Assembly (NCBI RefSeq): GCF_000091305.1
Contig: NC_013929.1
Span: 2,170,001-2,234,000, forward strand
Source of the DNA: Streptomyces scabiei 87.22
GTDB lineage: Bacteria; Actinomycetota; Actinomycetes; Streptomycetales; Streptomycetaceae
Length of the DNA: 64,000 bases
Reading direction: 5' to 3'
Shown here: positions 55,924 to 64,000 of the stretch, piece after piece
Layout: every line of letters starts with the position of its first letter
Numbering within the stretch: position 1 is the first letter of the stretch
The notes under the pieces: model-generated
What the model saw: only the letters and a program-made list of their open reading frames with translations
The model's database searches: none
Told to the model about the DNA's origin: nothing
Program-made: the position numbers and the translations under genes

Positions 55924-58035
55924 TTGTCGCACATACGCTCGCCGCAGCTTCCGGGACCGACACCGGCACCGGACGACGACAGGACCCCGGACGAAGCCAC
56001 CCCTCCGGAGCCGACGTCCGTAGAGGCTTCGCCGGACGCGACGGCGACAGCGAGCGAACAGACGGAAGCGCAGGCTCGTACGGGGGCGGAGGACGCAACC
56101 GGCGCCGAGCCCGAGTCCACGTCCGCACCCGATGCGGGGCCGGAATCCGCGCCGGAGGCGCAGCCCGAGGCGGAGCCCGAGGCGGAGCCCGAGGCGGAGC
56201 CGAAGACGGAGACGGAGACAGCGGCGGAGGCTGGGGCGGAGGCGCAGCCAGCCCCTGAGCCGAAGACGGAGCCGGAGCCATCGGACCCGGTGCCGGGGCC
56301 ATCGGACCCGACCCGGTCGCCGGACCCGGCACCCGCTTCCACCCCCGCATCCCCCGCCCCCACCCCCGCAGCCCCCTCCGGCCGGCGCACCACGCACCCC
56401 CGGGCCGCGCGGTACGTCACCTGGGCCGTGACCGGACTGGCCGTCGCGCTCGTCCTGTTCGCACTGCTCGTGCCGAACGACGTCACGAAGATCGAGTTCG
56501 GACGGTTCCTGCGCCTCCCGGCCGAGGGCATCCTCGTGGCGGGGCTGCTCCTCGTGCTGCCGGCGAAGGCGCGGCGCGTGGCGGTGGTGGTGGTCGGCGT
56601 GCTGCTCGGGCTGCTGACGACGCTCAAGATGCTGGACATGGGGTCGTACTGGACCCTGGACCGCCCGTTCGACCTGGTGCTCGACTGGATCCTGCTGGAC
56701 AACGCGCGGACGTTCGTCCAGGACTCGCTCGGCGACACGGCGGCGCTGGCGGTGACCGTCGGGGTGATCGCGCTGACGCTGGTGCTTCCGGTGCTGATGA
56801 CACTGGCGGTGGCACGGATCAGCCGGCTGATGACGCGCAACCGCCACACGGCTGGCCGGACGCTGCTCGTCCTGGGCACCGCATGGATCATGTGTTCGAC
56901 GCTGACGCTGGAGGTGGCCGACGTCCCCGTCGCCTCGCACAGCGCGGCGACGCTCGTGGAGAACCGGATCGAGTCGGTGAGCGACGGCCTCAAGGACGGC
57001 GAGGCGTTCCGCAAGCAGTCCGCGGTGGACGCCTTCGCGGACGTGCCGCCCGAGCAGCTGCTGACGGGGCTGCGCGGCAAGGACGTACTGATCACGTTCA
57101 TCGAGAGCTACGGCCGCTCCGCGATCGACGACCCGCGGATGGGCGAGCCGCTCAGCCGCACGCTCGCGCAGAAGACGCAGGAGCTGAAGGACGCCGGGTA
57201 CGCGTCGCAGAGCGGCTGGCTGCGCTCCCCCATCACGGGCGCCGGCAGCTGGCTGGGGCACTCCACGTTCCTGTCCGGTCTGTGGATCAAGAACCAGTCG
57301 CGTTACGCCAACCTCGTCGCCAGCGACCGGCTCACCCTCACCGAGGCGTTCCGGCGCACCGGCGCCTGGCGCACGGTCGGTGTCGTGCCGGGTACCCAGA
57401 AGGCGTGGCCGGAGGGCAAGTACTTCGGCCTGGACCACATCTACGACTCGGACCAGCTCGGCTACAAGGGACCGAAGTTCAGCTGGTCGACGATGCCCGA
57501 CCAGTACACGCTGAAGGCGTTCGAGGAGCTGGAGCACGGCAAGAAGGACCGTGAGCCGATGATGGCGGAGATCATCCTGACCTCCAGCCACAACCCGTGG
57601 GCACCCATCCCGAGCACGATCCCCGACGACCAGGTCGGCGACGGGTCGGTCTACCACGGGCTGCAGAAGGCCGAGGGCAAGAACCCCACGGAGGTCTGGA
57701 AGGATCCGCTGGCCGTACGGGACGAGTACCGCAAGTCGATCCAGTACTCGGTGAGCAGTCTCGTCGACTTCGTGGCCAAGCACGGCTCCCGGGACACCGT
57801 CCTGGTCTTCCTCGGTGACCACCAGCCCAACAAGACGGTCACCGGCGCCAACCCCAGCCACGACGTCCCGGTCTCCATCGTCGCCAAGGACCCCGAGGTC
57901 CTGAAGAAGGTCGCCGACTGGGGCTGGACCGACGGTCTCCAGCCCGCCGACAACACCCCGGTGTGGCGGATGGACAAGTTCCGCGACCGCTTCATGACGG
58001 CGTTCGGCCCGCAGCAGCCGGGCGGTACGTCCTGA
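55924..58035 (+). CDS. LTA-synthase-like membrane sulfatase-fold protein with acidic N-terminal tail
   Basis: A 703-residue protein. Residues 1-150 are low-complexity Glu/Pro/Ala/Thr with tandem EAEP units; five membrane helices follow (about 165-185, 190-205, 215-235, 275-300 and 310-330). The extracytoplasmic C-terminal half has an alkaline-phosphatase/sulfatase fold: ITFIESYGRS (metal/nucleophile strand), SPITGAGSWLGHSTF and FLGDHQPN. Relatives transfer phosphoglycerol or phosphoethanolamine to envelope polymers. The TTG at 55924 has GGAAGG 7-9 bases upstream; a start further downstream is possible. The exact substrate is unknown. Confidence 0.82.
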   Translation: MSHIRSPQLPGPTPAPDDDRTPDEATPPEPTSVEASPDATATASEQTEAQARTGAEDATGAEPESTSAPDAGPESAPEAQPEAEPEAEPEAEPKTETETAAEAGAEAQPAPEPKTEPEPSDPVPGPSDPTRSPDPAPASTPASPAPTPAAPSGRRTTHPRAARYVTWAVTGLAVALVLFALLVPNDVTKIEFGRFLRLPAEGILVAGLLLVLPAKARRVAVVVVGVLLGLLTTLKMLDMGSYWTLDRPFDLVLDWILLDNARTFVQDSLGDTAALAVTVGVIALTLVLPVLMTLAVARISRLMTRNRHTAGRTLLVLGTAWIMCSTLTLEVADVPVASHSAATLVENRIESVSDGLKDGEAFRKQSAVDAFADVPPEQLLTGLRGKDVLITFIESYGRSAIDDPRMGEPLSRTLAQKTQELKDAGYASQSGWLRSPITGAGSWLGHSTFLSGLWIKNQSRYANLVASDRLTLTEAFRRTGAWRTVGVVPGTQKAWPEGKYFGLDHIYDSDQLGYKGPKFSWSTMPDQYTLKAFEELEHGKKDREPMMAEIILTSSHNPWAPIPSTIPDDQVGDGSVYHGLQKAEGKNPTEVWKDPLAVRDEYRKSIQYSVSSLVDFVAKHGSRDTVLVFLGDHQPNKTVTGANPSHDVPVSIVAKDPEVLKKVADWGWTDGLQPADNTPVWRMDKFRDRFMTAFGPQQPGGTS

Positions 58036-58065
58036 CGGACCACGGACTGACGGACTGACGGACTG
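58028..58065. repeat. 8-bp tandem repeat at the gene end
   Basis: CTGACGGA occurs four times with one diverged unit, overlapping the stop codon of the sulfatase-fold gene. It may have arisen by replication slippage. Confidence 0.7.
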
Positions 58066-58098
58066 ACGGACCCGGCACACGGACTCCGCGGCCCTGGG

Positions 58099-58124
58099 CG
58101 GGCCCCGCGACGGTGCGGGGCCCG
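58099..58124 (+). terminator. Stem-loop terminator
   Basis: A 10-bp stem (CGGGCCCCGC, 58099-58108, with 58115-58124) and a 6-base loop, 63 bases after the sulfatase-fold stop codon and before the VOC gene. Confidence 0.65.
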
Positions 58125-58174
58125 TGTCCGATTCCTTCAAGACCGGCTCGCGGCGGTCCGCCTACGGTGGCCGC

Positions 58175-58600
58175 ATGACTCCACGACTCGACGCGATCGG
58201 CATGGTGGCCTCGGACATGGCCGCCTCCGTCGCCTTCTACCGCCGCCTCGGCTTCGCCTTCCCGGAGGGTGCCGAGCACCTGCCGCACGCCGAGGCGGAC
58301 CTGCCCGGCGGACTCCGGCTGCTGCTCGACACCGTGGAGACCGTCCGGTCCTTCCATCCGGGTTTCCGCCCCGGGAAGGGCGGCGGCGGGCTGGCCCTGC
58401 TGTGCGACAGCCCGGCCGAGGTCGACGCGGTGTACGCGGAGCTGGTGGACGCCGGGTACCGCGGCGAGATCGAGCCGTGGGACGCGGTGTGGGGCCAGCG
58501 GTACGCCGTCGTCCTCGACCCCGACGGCAACGGCGTCGACCTCTTCGCACCTCTGCCGGCCTCCGTATCCGCCCCTGCCCCTGCCCCTGCCCCTGAGTAG
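58175..58600 (+). CDS. VOC-family (glyoxalase-like) protein
   Basis: A 141-residue vicinal-oxygen-chelate protein with two beta-alpha-beta-beta-beta modules (MVASDMAASVAFYRRLGFAF; VVLDPDGNGVDLFAP). Metal-ligand positions are only partly conserved. Members include antibiotic-binding and dioxygenase-like proteins. The ATG at 58175 is preferred over a 17-codon extension that would overlap the preceding terminator. It ends in an Ala-Pro repeat and converges on the AraC gene. Confidence 0.85.
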   Translation: MTPRLDAIGMVASDMAASVAFYRRLGFAFPEGAEHLPHAEADLPGGLRLLLDTVETVRSFHPGFRPGKGGGGLALLCDSPAEVDAVYAELVDAGYRGEIEPWDAVWGQRYAVVLDPDGNGVDLFAPLPASVSAPAPAPAPE

Positions 58601-58622
58601 CCCGGCGCCCGGCGGGCCCCCG

Positions 58623-59309
58623 CTAGCGTCCGCCGAGCAGTTCACCGAGCGGCAGACCCGCCAACTCCCTTACGTCACGGGCGAGGTGGGCCTGGTCGGC
58701 GTAGCCGCTGCGGGCCGCCGTCTCGGCGAAGGGCACGCCGTCCCGGGCGAGCGCGAGCGCCCGCCGCAGCCGGAGCACGCGGGCCAGTGTCTTGGGTCCG
58801 TATCCGAACGCGGCGAGCGACCGGCGGTGCAACTGCCGGGCGCCGAGCCCGAGTTCGTCGGCGGTCGCCGCGACGGGCCGCCCCGCGTCGAGGGCGGTGA
58901 CGACGTGTCGCAGCACCGGGTCGGGCCGCCCCACCTCGGCCGCCCGCTCCAGGACGACCGCTTCGAGTCCGCTCGCGGGATCACCGGCCGCGTTCACCCG
59001 CGCGGTGAGCCGCCGCACGTCCGCCGGCGACCACAGGTCGGCCAGCGCCACCCGCCGGTCGCGCAGTTCGTGCGCGGGCACCCCCAGGAAGGCGGGCGCC
59101 TGACCGGGGAAGAAGCGGAGCCCCGCCCAGCCGCCGGACGACCCTCCGGTGACGTACGCCCGGGTGTCGGGGCCGGCCACCAGCAGGCGCCCGTCGTGCC
59201 ACAGCAGGTCCATGCACCCGTCGGGCAGGACCCGCCCCGCACCCGGCTCACCGGGGCCGGCGGTCCACACCACGGCCCCGTCCAGCCGGGAAGCCCTTTC
59301 CACGTACAC
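58623..59309 (-). CDS. AraC-family transcriptional regulator
   Basis: A 228-residue protein with an N-terminal domain of the short AraC type that lacks the full cupin ([17 protein letters not shown]) and a C-terminal pair of helix-turn-helices ([40 protein letters not shown]). The ligand is unknown. It lies tail-to-tail with the VOC gene. Confidence 0.88.
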   Translation of the reverse strand: MYVERASRLDGAVVWTAGPGEPGAGRVLPDGCMDLLWHDGRLLVAGPDTRAYVTGGSSGGWAGLRFFPGQAPAFLGVPAHELRDRRVALADLWSPADVRRLTARVNAAGDPASGLEAVVLERAAEVGRPDPVLRHVVTALDAGRPVAATADELGLGARQLHRRSLAAFGYGPKTLARVLRLRRALALARDGVPFAETAARSGYADQAHLARDVRELAGLPLGELLGGR

Positions 59310-59369
59310 GGGAACGAGGCTACGCCCGGGGAGGCCGGGCCGCGCCCGCCCTCCGGGGCGGGGCCGCCG

Positions 59370-60494
59370 TCAGTCCTCCCCCTTCTTCACGGGTGACCGC
59401 AGGCGCGACGTCACGTCCTCCGGGGGGAGGAAGCGGGACCAGCGCTCCGGGAACTCGGAGGGCATGTCGGGGTCCTCGGGGTCGTAGGTGCGGGCGGCGG
59501 CGGCACGGGCGACGTACTCGGCGGCCTGTTCCTCGCGCAGGCGCTCGTTGGCGGCGCGGGCGGCGGCCGTGGCTGCGGCCGGCCAGACGCGGTCGATCGC
59601 GGCGTTGACGGCGGCGCCGACGAGCACGGCGAAGGCGCCCACACCGATCCAGAGCAGGACGGCGACGGCGGCGGCCAGGGAGCCGTAGATCGTCGCCCCC
59701 TCGACCGTGTTGGTGAGATAGATGCGCAGCAGGAAGCTGCCCAGCACCCACATGCCGAGGGCGACGAGGGCGCCGGGGACGTCCTCGACCCAGGGCGAAC
59801 GGACCGGCACCGACACGTGGTAGAGCGTCGTCAGGAAGACGATGGACAGGACGATCACGACGGGCCAGTAGAGGACCTGGACGACGGTCGCGGACCACGG
59901 GACGATCCGGACGACGGCGTCGGGTCCCGCCACCATCAGCGGCAGGGCGATCGAGCCGATGAGCAGCGCCACGAGGAAGAGCAGGAACGCCATGAGGCGG
60001 GTCTTGACGATGCCGCGGACGCCGTCGAGGCCGTACATGACGGTGATGGTGTCGATGAAGACGTTCACCGCGCGGGAGCCGGACCACAGGGCGAAGAGGA
60101 AGCCTATGGAGATGACGTCGGGGCGACCGCCCTTCATCACGTCGTCCAGGATCGGCTGCGCGATCTGTGCGACACCCTTCTCGGACAGGACGGTCCGCGA
60201 GGCCTCCAGCAGGTTGAGCTCCAGGCTGGCGATGGTGTCGGCGCCGGTCCAGTCGTCGACGTAGCCGAGCAGGCCGATCATGCTGAGCAGCAGCGGCGGC
60301 ACGGAGAGCAGCGTGAAGAACGCCGCCTCGGCCGCCAGGCCCAGGATGCGGTACTCGATGCAGGAGTTGACGGTGTCCTTCAGGAGCAGCCAGGCGGTCC
60401 TGCGCTTGGACACGTCCCGGTAGAGGGCGCGCGCGCGATGGAGACGCCCATGGGGGCTCGCCGACGGTGGGGGTGACTGACTTGCTGGCTGCAC
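59370..60494 (-). CDS. YihY/BrkB-family membrane protein
   Basis: A 374-residue protein with six to seven helices and the family's AAEAAFFTLLSVPPLLL and GSRAVNVFIDTITVMYG segments. The C-terminal 70 residues are charged and cytoplasmic. The physiological role of the family is unsettled; it is not RNase BN. The GTG at 60494 is the upstream limit, and the start has no strong ribosome-binding site. Confidence 0.87.
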   Translation of the reverse strand: MQPASQSPPPSASPHGRLHRARALYRDVSKRRTAWLLLKDTVNSCIEYRILGLAAEAAFFTLLSVPPLLLSMIGLLGYVDDWTGADTIASLELNLLEASRTVLSEKGVAQIAQPILDDVMKGGRPDVISIGFLFALWSGSRAVNVFIDTITVMYGLDGVRGIVKTRLMAFLLFLVALLIGSIALPLMVAGPDAVVRIVPWSATVVQVLYWPVVIVLSIVFLTTLYHVSVPVRSPWVEDVPGALVALGMWVLGSFLLRIYLTNTVEGATIYGSLAAAVAVLLWIGVGAFAVLVGAAVNAAIDRVWPAAATAAARAANERLREEQAAEYVARAAAARTYDPEDPDMPSEFPERWSRFLPPEDVTSRLRSPVKKGED

Positions 60495-61060
60495 GCCCTA
60501 AAGGTATCCGCCTGCGCGTGTCACCCTCACCTCCCGGTGCCGTGGGCCGCGCCAGGGTCCGCGTGCGACGCACGGCCCCCTCCGGTCGCGTGACGAGGCA
60601 GCAAACCCGGGGAAACCCAGGAGAAATCAAAGGTGATTCCGGATCGCCTTTTCTGTCATGCACGTGCTGGCCGAATCATGACGAGTCCGGAAGATGAACG
60701 ATCCGGCGCATTCTTTTCTTTTCTTGGAAAGTTGCCCGCTGAAGCAGGGGGCGGGTTCGGGTCCGACATCCGCGGCGAGTTCGGGGAAAGGGCGGGAAAG
60801 CGTCAATCACCCGGCCATGCTTGACCTGTTCCCGAATGTACCGAAAGAATCCGGATTGCATTCCGCCGCGCCCATCCGGAGGAGGCGCCGGCGGAGCACA
60901 CGCCGGGCCATCCCCTTCGGTCCCCAGCAGGTCCGATCGATTCCGTCCCACACGTCACCGCTTTCCTTTTCCGCACCCCTCCCCCCTTTCTGTCATTCCG
61001 CGCGCCGTCCCGTTCACCCCCGGGCGCCTTCCATCGCAACACCTGTCGCGGAGAAATTCA
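60495..61060. promoter_or_regulatory. 566-base control region upstream of the Pls-like gene
   Basis: No convincing gene is seen; the stretch 60620-60870 is markedly less GC-rich than its neighbours. A rightward promoter-like pair TTGACC (60821-60826) and AAGAAT (60845-60850) has an 18-base spacer, leaving a leader of about 200 bases. GGAGAAATTCA precedes the ATG at 61061. The composition shift may mark the edge of an acquired secondary-metabolite region. Confidence 0.4.
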
Positions 61061-63571
61061 ATGACACTTCCAGCGCCACGGTCCGTGGCGGAAGAACCGG
61101 GCGAGGCCGCGAGGGCCGAGCCGGACGCGGAGAAATCGAACACCACTATCGAACGACTTATGGCCGAACTCCTGGCCGATGTCGCACGCGTCGAACACGT
61201 GCCCGCAGAAAGCCACTTCTTCGACGACCTCGGTGCCAACTCGCTCACCATGGCGCATTTCTGCGCCCGCGTCAGGAAGCACCCGGAACTGCCGTCGGTG
61301 TCCATCCGGGACGTCTACGGTCACCCCACCGTCCGCAGCCTCGCCGCCGCGCTGACGAACGCCCCGGCGAGGCAGGCCGCCCCGCCGCCGCCCGCCGGGC
61401 CCGTGCCCGTGGGCAGCACCCTGCGCTACACCCTGTGCGGGGCCCTGCAGTTGCTCCTCTTCGCCGGGTACTGCCTGCTCGCCGCCGCCGGATACGTACG
61501 GGGGTACGCGTGGGTGGCGGACGCCTCGGGGCTCGTCGCGGTCTACCTGCGCTCGGCGGTCTTCGGCGCGCTCGCCCTGTCCGCCCTGTGCGCCCTGCCG
61601 GTCGCCGCCAAGTGGCTGCTGGTGGGACGGTGGAAACCCGTGGAGTTCCCCGTCTGGGGGCCTGCGTACCTGCGGTTCTGGACCGTCAAGGCGCTGCTGC
61701 GCACCAGCCCGATGATCCTGCTCGTCGGCACCCCGCTGTACGTGCTGTACCTGCGCGCCCTCGGGGCCCGCGTCGGACCGGGCGTCACGATCCTCAGCCG
61801 CACCCTCCCGGTCTGCACCGATCTGCTGACGATCGGGGCGGGCACGGTGATCCGCAAGGACTGCGCCTTCCTCTGCTACCGGGCGCGCGCCGGGCACATC
61901 CGCACCGGCCCCGTCACCCTCGGCCGGGACGCCTTCGTCGGCGAACACACCGTCCTCGACATCGGCACCGCCCTGGGAGACGGCGCCCAGCTCGGCCACT
62001 CCTCCGCGTTGCGGGACGGCGAGTCGGTGCCGGCCGGAGAGAGCTGGCACGGCTCACCCGCCCGGCGCACCGACGTGGACCACATCCGGGTCGCCCCGCT
62101 GCCCTGCGGCACGCTCCGGCGCGCCGGCTACGGCCTCGCCGCCCTGCTCCAGGCACTGCTGCTGTACGTGCCGCTGACGGTCGGCGGCGCCCATCTGCTG
62201 CTCACCGCCGCACCCGAGCTGGAGACCCTGCTCGACCCGGCGGCGCTGCACCTCACCTCGGCCCGCTTCTACGCGGAGGCGACGGCCCTGTCGCTCGCGC
62301 TGTTCGCCGGCTCCGTCGTCGTCGCGGCGGTCTCCGCGTTCCTCGTCCCCCGGCTGCTGCGCCCGCTGGTGCGGCCGGACCGCACCTATCCGCTGTACGG
62401 CTTCCACTACTCGGTGCACCGCGCGATCTTCCGCTCGACCAACCGGAAGTTCTTCACCTGGCTGTGCGGTGACAGCTCGTACATCGTCCCCTGCCTCCGT
62501 GCCCTCGGGTACGACCTCTCGCGCGTCGAGCAGACCGGCTCCAACTTCGGGACCGCGGTGCAGCACGAGACCCCGTACCTGGTGCGGGTGGGCAGCGGCA
62601 CGATGGTCGCGGACGGGCTGTCGGTGATGAACGCGGAATACTCCTCCACCTCCTTCCGGGTGTCCCGCACGGCGATCGGCGGGCACAACTTCCTGGGCAA
62701 CGCCATCGCCTACCCGGTGGGCGGGCGGACCGGCGAGAACTGCCTGCTGGCCACGAAGGTGCTGGTGCCGCTCGACGGCGAGATCCGCGAAGGGGTCGGA
62801 CTGCTCGGCTCGCCGCCCTTCGAGATCCCCCGCTCGGTGGAGCGCGACAGCCGCTTCGACCATCTGCGCGAGGGCCCCGAACTCGCCCGCAGGCTCGCCG
62901 CGAAGAACCGCTTCAACCTGCGCTCGATGGCACTGTTCCTGTTCCTGCGCTGGCTGCACACCTGCGCGCTCACCGTCCTCGGCTTCGCGGCCTACGACCT
63001 CTACGGGCACGGCGACGAGCCGCGAGGACTGCTCGCGCTCGCCGCGCTGCCCCCGGCGGCGCTGGTGTTCACCGTCCTGTTCTACGCGCTGGTGGAACGG
63101 ACCCTGACCCGCTTCCGGCCGCTGCGGCCCCGGCTGTGCTCCATCTACGACCCCGTCTTCTGGCGGCAGGAGCGGCTGTGGAAGCTGCCGGACGCCCACC
63201 TGGAGGCGTTCAACGGCACCCCGTACAAGTCCCTCGTCTGGCGGCTGCTGGGGGTGCGGATCGGGCGCCGGGTCTTCGACGACGGGGTGTACATCACCGA
63301 ACGGACGCTGACGACCGTCGGGGACGACTGCACACTCGCCGCCGGGAGCAAGATCCAGGCGCATTCGCAGGAGGACGGCACCTACAAGTCCGACCACGTC
63401 ACGATCGGCGCCGGCGGCACGCTGGAGGTCGGGGCGTTCGTCCACTACGGCGTCGTGCTGGGCGAGGGAGCGGTGCTCGCGCCCGACTCCTTCCTGATGA
63501 AGGGCGAGCAGGTGCCGCCGCACGCGCGCTGGGGCGGGAACCCGGCGACGGAGAACACCGGAGCACGGTGA
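61061..63571 (+). CDS. Pls/PosA-like polyamino-acid synthetase lacking the adenylation domain (T-TM-C)
   Basis: An 836-residue protein. A peptidyl-carrier domain (about 28-100) has phosphopantetheine Ser61 in FFDDLGANSLTMAHF. Three pairs of membrane helices (about 128-190, 357-430 and 625-680) alternate with three left-handed beta-helix, hexapeptide-rich domains (about 270-335, 535-590 and 750-832). This is the order known for the epsilon-poly-lysine synthetase Pls (A-T-TM-C1-TM-C2-TM-C3), but the N-terminal adenylation domain is absent: only about 27 residues precede the carrier. There is no HHxxxDG condensation motif, as expected for this family. The ATG at 61061 has GGAGA 6 bases upstream. 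The next gene starts 15 bases on and looks NRPS-like, so activation in trans is likely. Confidence 0.85.
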   Translation: MTLPAPRSVAEEPGEAARAEPDAEKSNTTIERLMAELLADVARVEHVPAESHFFDDLGANSLTMAHFCARVRKHPELPSVSIRDVYGHPTVRSLAAALTNAPARQAAPPPPAGPVPVGSTLRYTLCGALQLLLFAGYCLLAAAGYVRGYAWVADASGLVAVYLRSAVFGALALSALCALPVAAKWLLVGRWKPVEFPVWGPAYLRFWTVKALLRTSPMILLVGTPLYVLYLRALGARVGPGVTILSRTLPVCTDLLTIGAGTVIRKDCAFLCYRARAGHIRTGPVTLGRDAFVGEHTVLDIGTALGDGAQLGHSSALRDGESVPAGESWHGSPARRTDVDHIRVAPLPCGTLRRAGYGLAALLQALLLYVPLTVGGAHLLLTAAPELETLLDPAALHLTSARFYAEATALSLALFAGSVVVAAVSAFLVPRLLRPLVRPDRTYPLYGFHYSVHRAIFRSTNRKFFTWLCGDSSYIVPCLRALGYDLSRVEQTGSNFGTAVQHETPYLVRVGSGTMVADGLSVMNAEYSSTSFRVSRTAIGGHNFLGNAIAYPVGGRTGENCLLATKVLVPLDGEIREGVGLLGSPPFEIPRSVERDSRFDHLREGPELARRLAAKNRFNLRSMALFLFLRWLHTCALTVLGFAAYDLYGHGDEPRGLLALAALPPAALVFTVLFYALVERTLTRFRPLRPRLCSIYDPVFWRQERLWKLPDAHLEAFNGTPYKSLVWRLLGVRIGRRVFDDGVYITERTLTTVGDDCTLAAGSKIQAHSQEDGTYKSDHVTIGAGGTLEVGAFVHYGVVLGEGAVLAPDSFLMKGEQVPPHARWGGNPATENTGAR

Positions 63572-63585
63572 ATCGGGGGAGAACG

Positions 63586-64000
63586 ATGGATCGGTCGGAG
63601 TCGGGCGAGGCCGCCCGCGCGTACTGGCACGAGGTGCTCACCGCCGGCGGGCGGACCGCGATACCGCGGTGGAGCACGGCCCCGGGGAAGGGGACGGGCG
63701 TCCTCGACGTCGCCCTGCCCGAAGGACTGTTGCCCGCCACGGACGGGACGGCCGCGCTGACGGCCGCCCACGCGAAGGTGCTCGCCGCGCTGACGGGCGA
63801 GAGCGAGGTCGTCACCGGCATGGTGGTGGACGGCCGCCCGCTGCCCTGCCGGATCACCGTCGCCCCCGGCGGCACCTGGCGCGCGCTGCGGGAGAGGGCG
63901 CGGCGGGCCACGGCGGAGCTGCGGACGCACGCCGGACATCCCGTGGACGCCATGTGGCACGAACTCGGTCTCGGGGAGCCGCCGTTCGAGACGGTGCTCG
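63586..64000 (+). CDS. NRPS-type protein, N-terminal part (runs off window)
   Basis: The visible 138 residues start MDRSESGEAARAYWHEV at the ATG at 63586, with GGGGGAG 4-6 bases upstream. The segment AHAKVLAALTGESEVVTG and the following GRPLPCRITVAPGGTWRAL resemble the second half of a condensation domain as found at the front of adenylation-domain proteins in actinomycete NRPS clusters. No stop codon occurs before the window ends. An adenylation domain is expected downstream but not seen; if present it could load the carrier of the preceding protein. Confidence 0.7.
   Translation, partial: MDRSESGEAARAYWHEVLTAGGRTAIPRWSTAPGKGTGVLDVALPEGLLPATDGTAALTAAHAKVLAALTGESEVVTGMVVDGRPLPCRITVAPGGTWRALRERARRATAELRTHAGHPVDAMWHELGLGEPPFETVL

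Noticed and set aside
54379..58140. Minus-strand reading frame of about 1250 codons opposite the LacI and sulfatase-fold genes
   Set aside because: It is an antisense shadow of two well-recognised plus-strand genes, caused by high GC at third positions; its product is low-complexity Arg/Gly/Leu.
59370..60494. RNase BN
   Set aside because: The YihY family was once labelled RNase BN, but the sequence is a membrane protein and true RNase BN is a soluble metallo-beta-lactamase.

Overview
The window is chromosomal DNA of a high-GC actinomycete, almost certainly a Streptomyces. The base composition is very GC-rich with strong third-position bias. Secreted proteins use Tat or Sec signals, the sugar ABC importer has no ATPase of its own (as expected when a shared MsiK-type ATPase is used), and the alditol oxidase closely resembles the Streptomyces coelicolor enzyme. 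I see no rRNA, no convincing tRNA, no CRISPR array, no transposase and no phage genes.

Layout. (1) 1-8237: purine catabolism. Three xanthine-dehydrogenase-type subunits, an AzgA-type purine permease and an XdhC-type maturation protein run leftward, divergent from a PucR regulator. (2) 8388-19122: a TPR protein, a GntR regulator, an FhuF-type ferric-siderophore reductase behind a perfect iron box, a DUF2637 membrane protein, an RsbW-like ATPase, a PP2C-like protein with a collagen-like region, a DUF456 protein, the ribosome-assembly GTPase RsgA behind a candidate 23-codon leader ORF, and a chloroperoxidase-like hydrolase. (3) 19343-25706: a one-polypeptide ECF-sigma / zinc-finger anti-sigma / membrane / cellulose-binding protein, an atypical radical SAM protein, a small secreted protein, a 2-hydroxyacid dehydrogenase and alditol oxidase. 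(4) 26027-33641: a beta-galactoside utilisation unit (ROK regulator, sugar-binding lipoprotein, two permeases, GH2 beta-galactosidase) ended by a perfect 20-bp-stem terminator. (5) 33737-39851: a secreted delta-60/DUF11/RTX mosaic protein, a secreted sphingomyelinase-like phosphodiesterase with a lectin-like domain, a TetR regulator with a clear operator, and an ArsR-SRPBCC fusion overlapping a DHFR-like reductase gene. (6) 39958-49808: plant cell-wall polysaccharide degradation (DUF2264 protein, rhamnogalacturonan acetylesterase, PL4-type rhamnogalacturonan lyase, two GH43 enzymes, a beta-strand-repeat surface protein). (7) 49870-60494: S-methylmethionine/homocysteine recycling (mmuP-like/mmuM), a type-B carboxylesterase, a LacI regulator, an LTA-synthase-like membrane sulfatase-fold protein, VOC and AraC proteins and a YihY/BrkB protein. 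(8) 60495-64000: the start of a non-ribosomal peptide locus.

The three most unusual items are these. At the right edge is a Pls-like poly-amino-acid synthetase (carrier domain, six membrane helices, three left-handed beta-helix condensation-like domains) that lacks the adenylation domain, followed immediately by the start of an NRPS-type protein that could supply it in trans. The CBM2-bearing sigma/anti-sigma fusion looks like a single-protein cellulose or surface sensor. The radical SAM protein carries a CX8CX2C cluster motif instead of CX3CX2C. A family of about 100-170 bp GC-rich palindromes occurs three times, each just after a stop codon.
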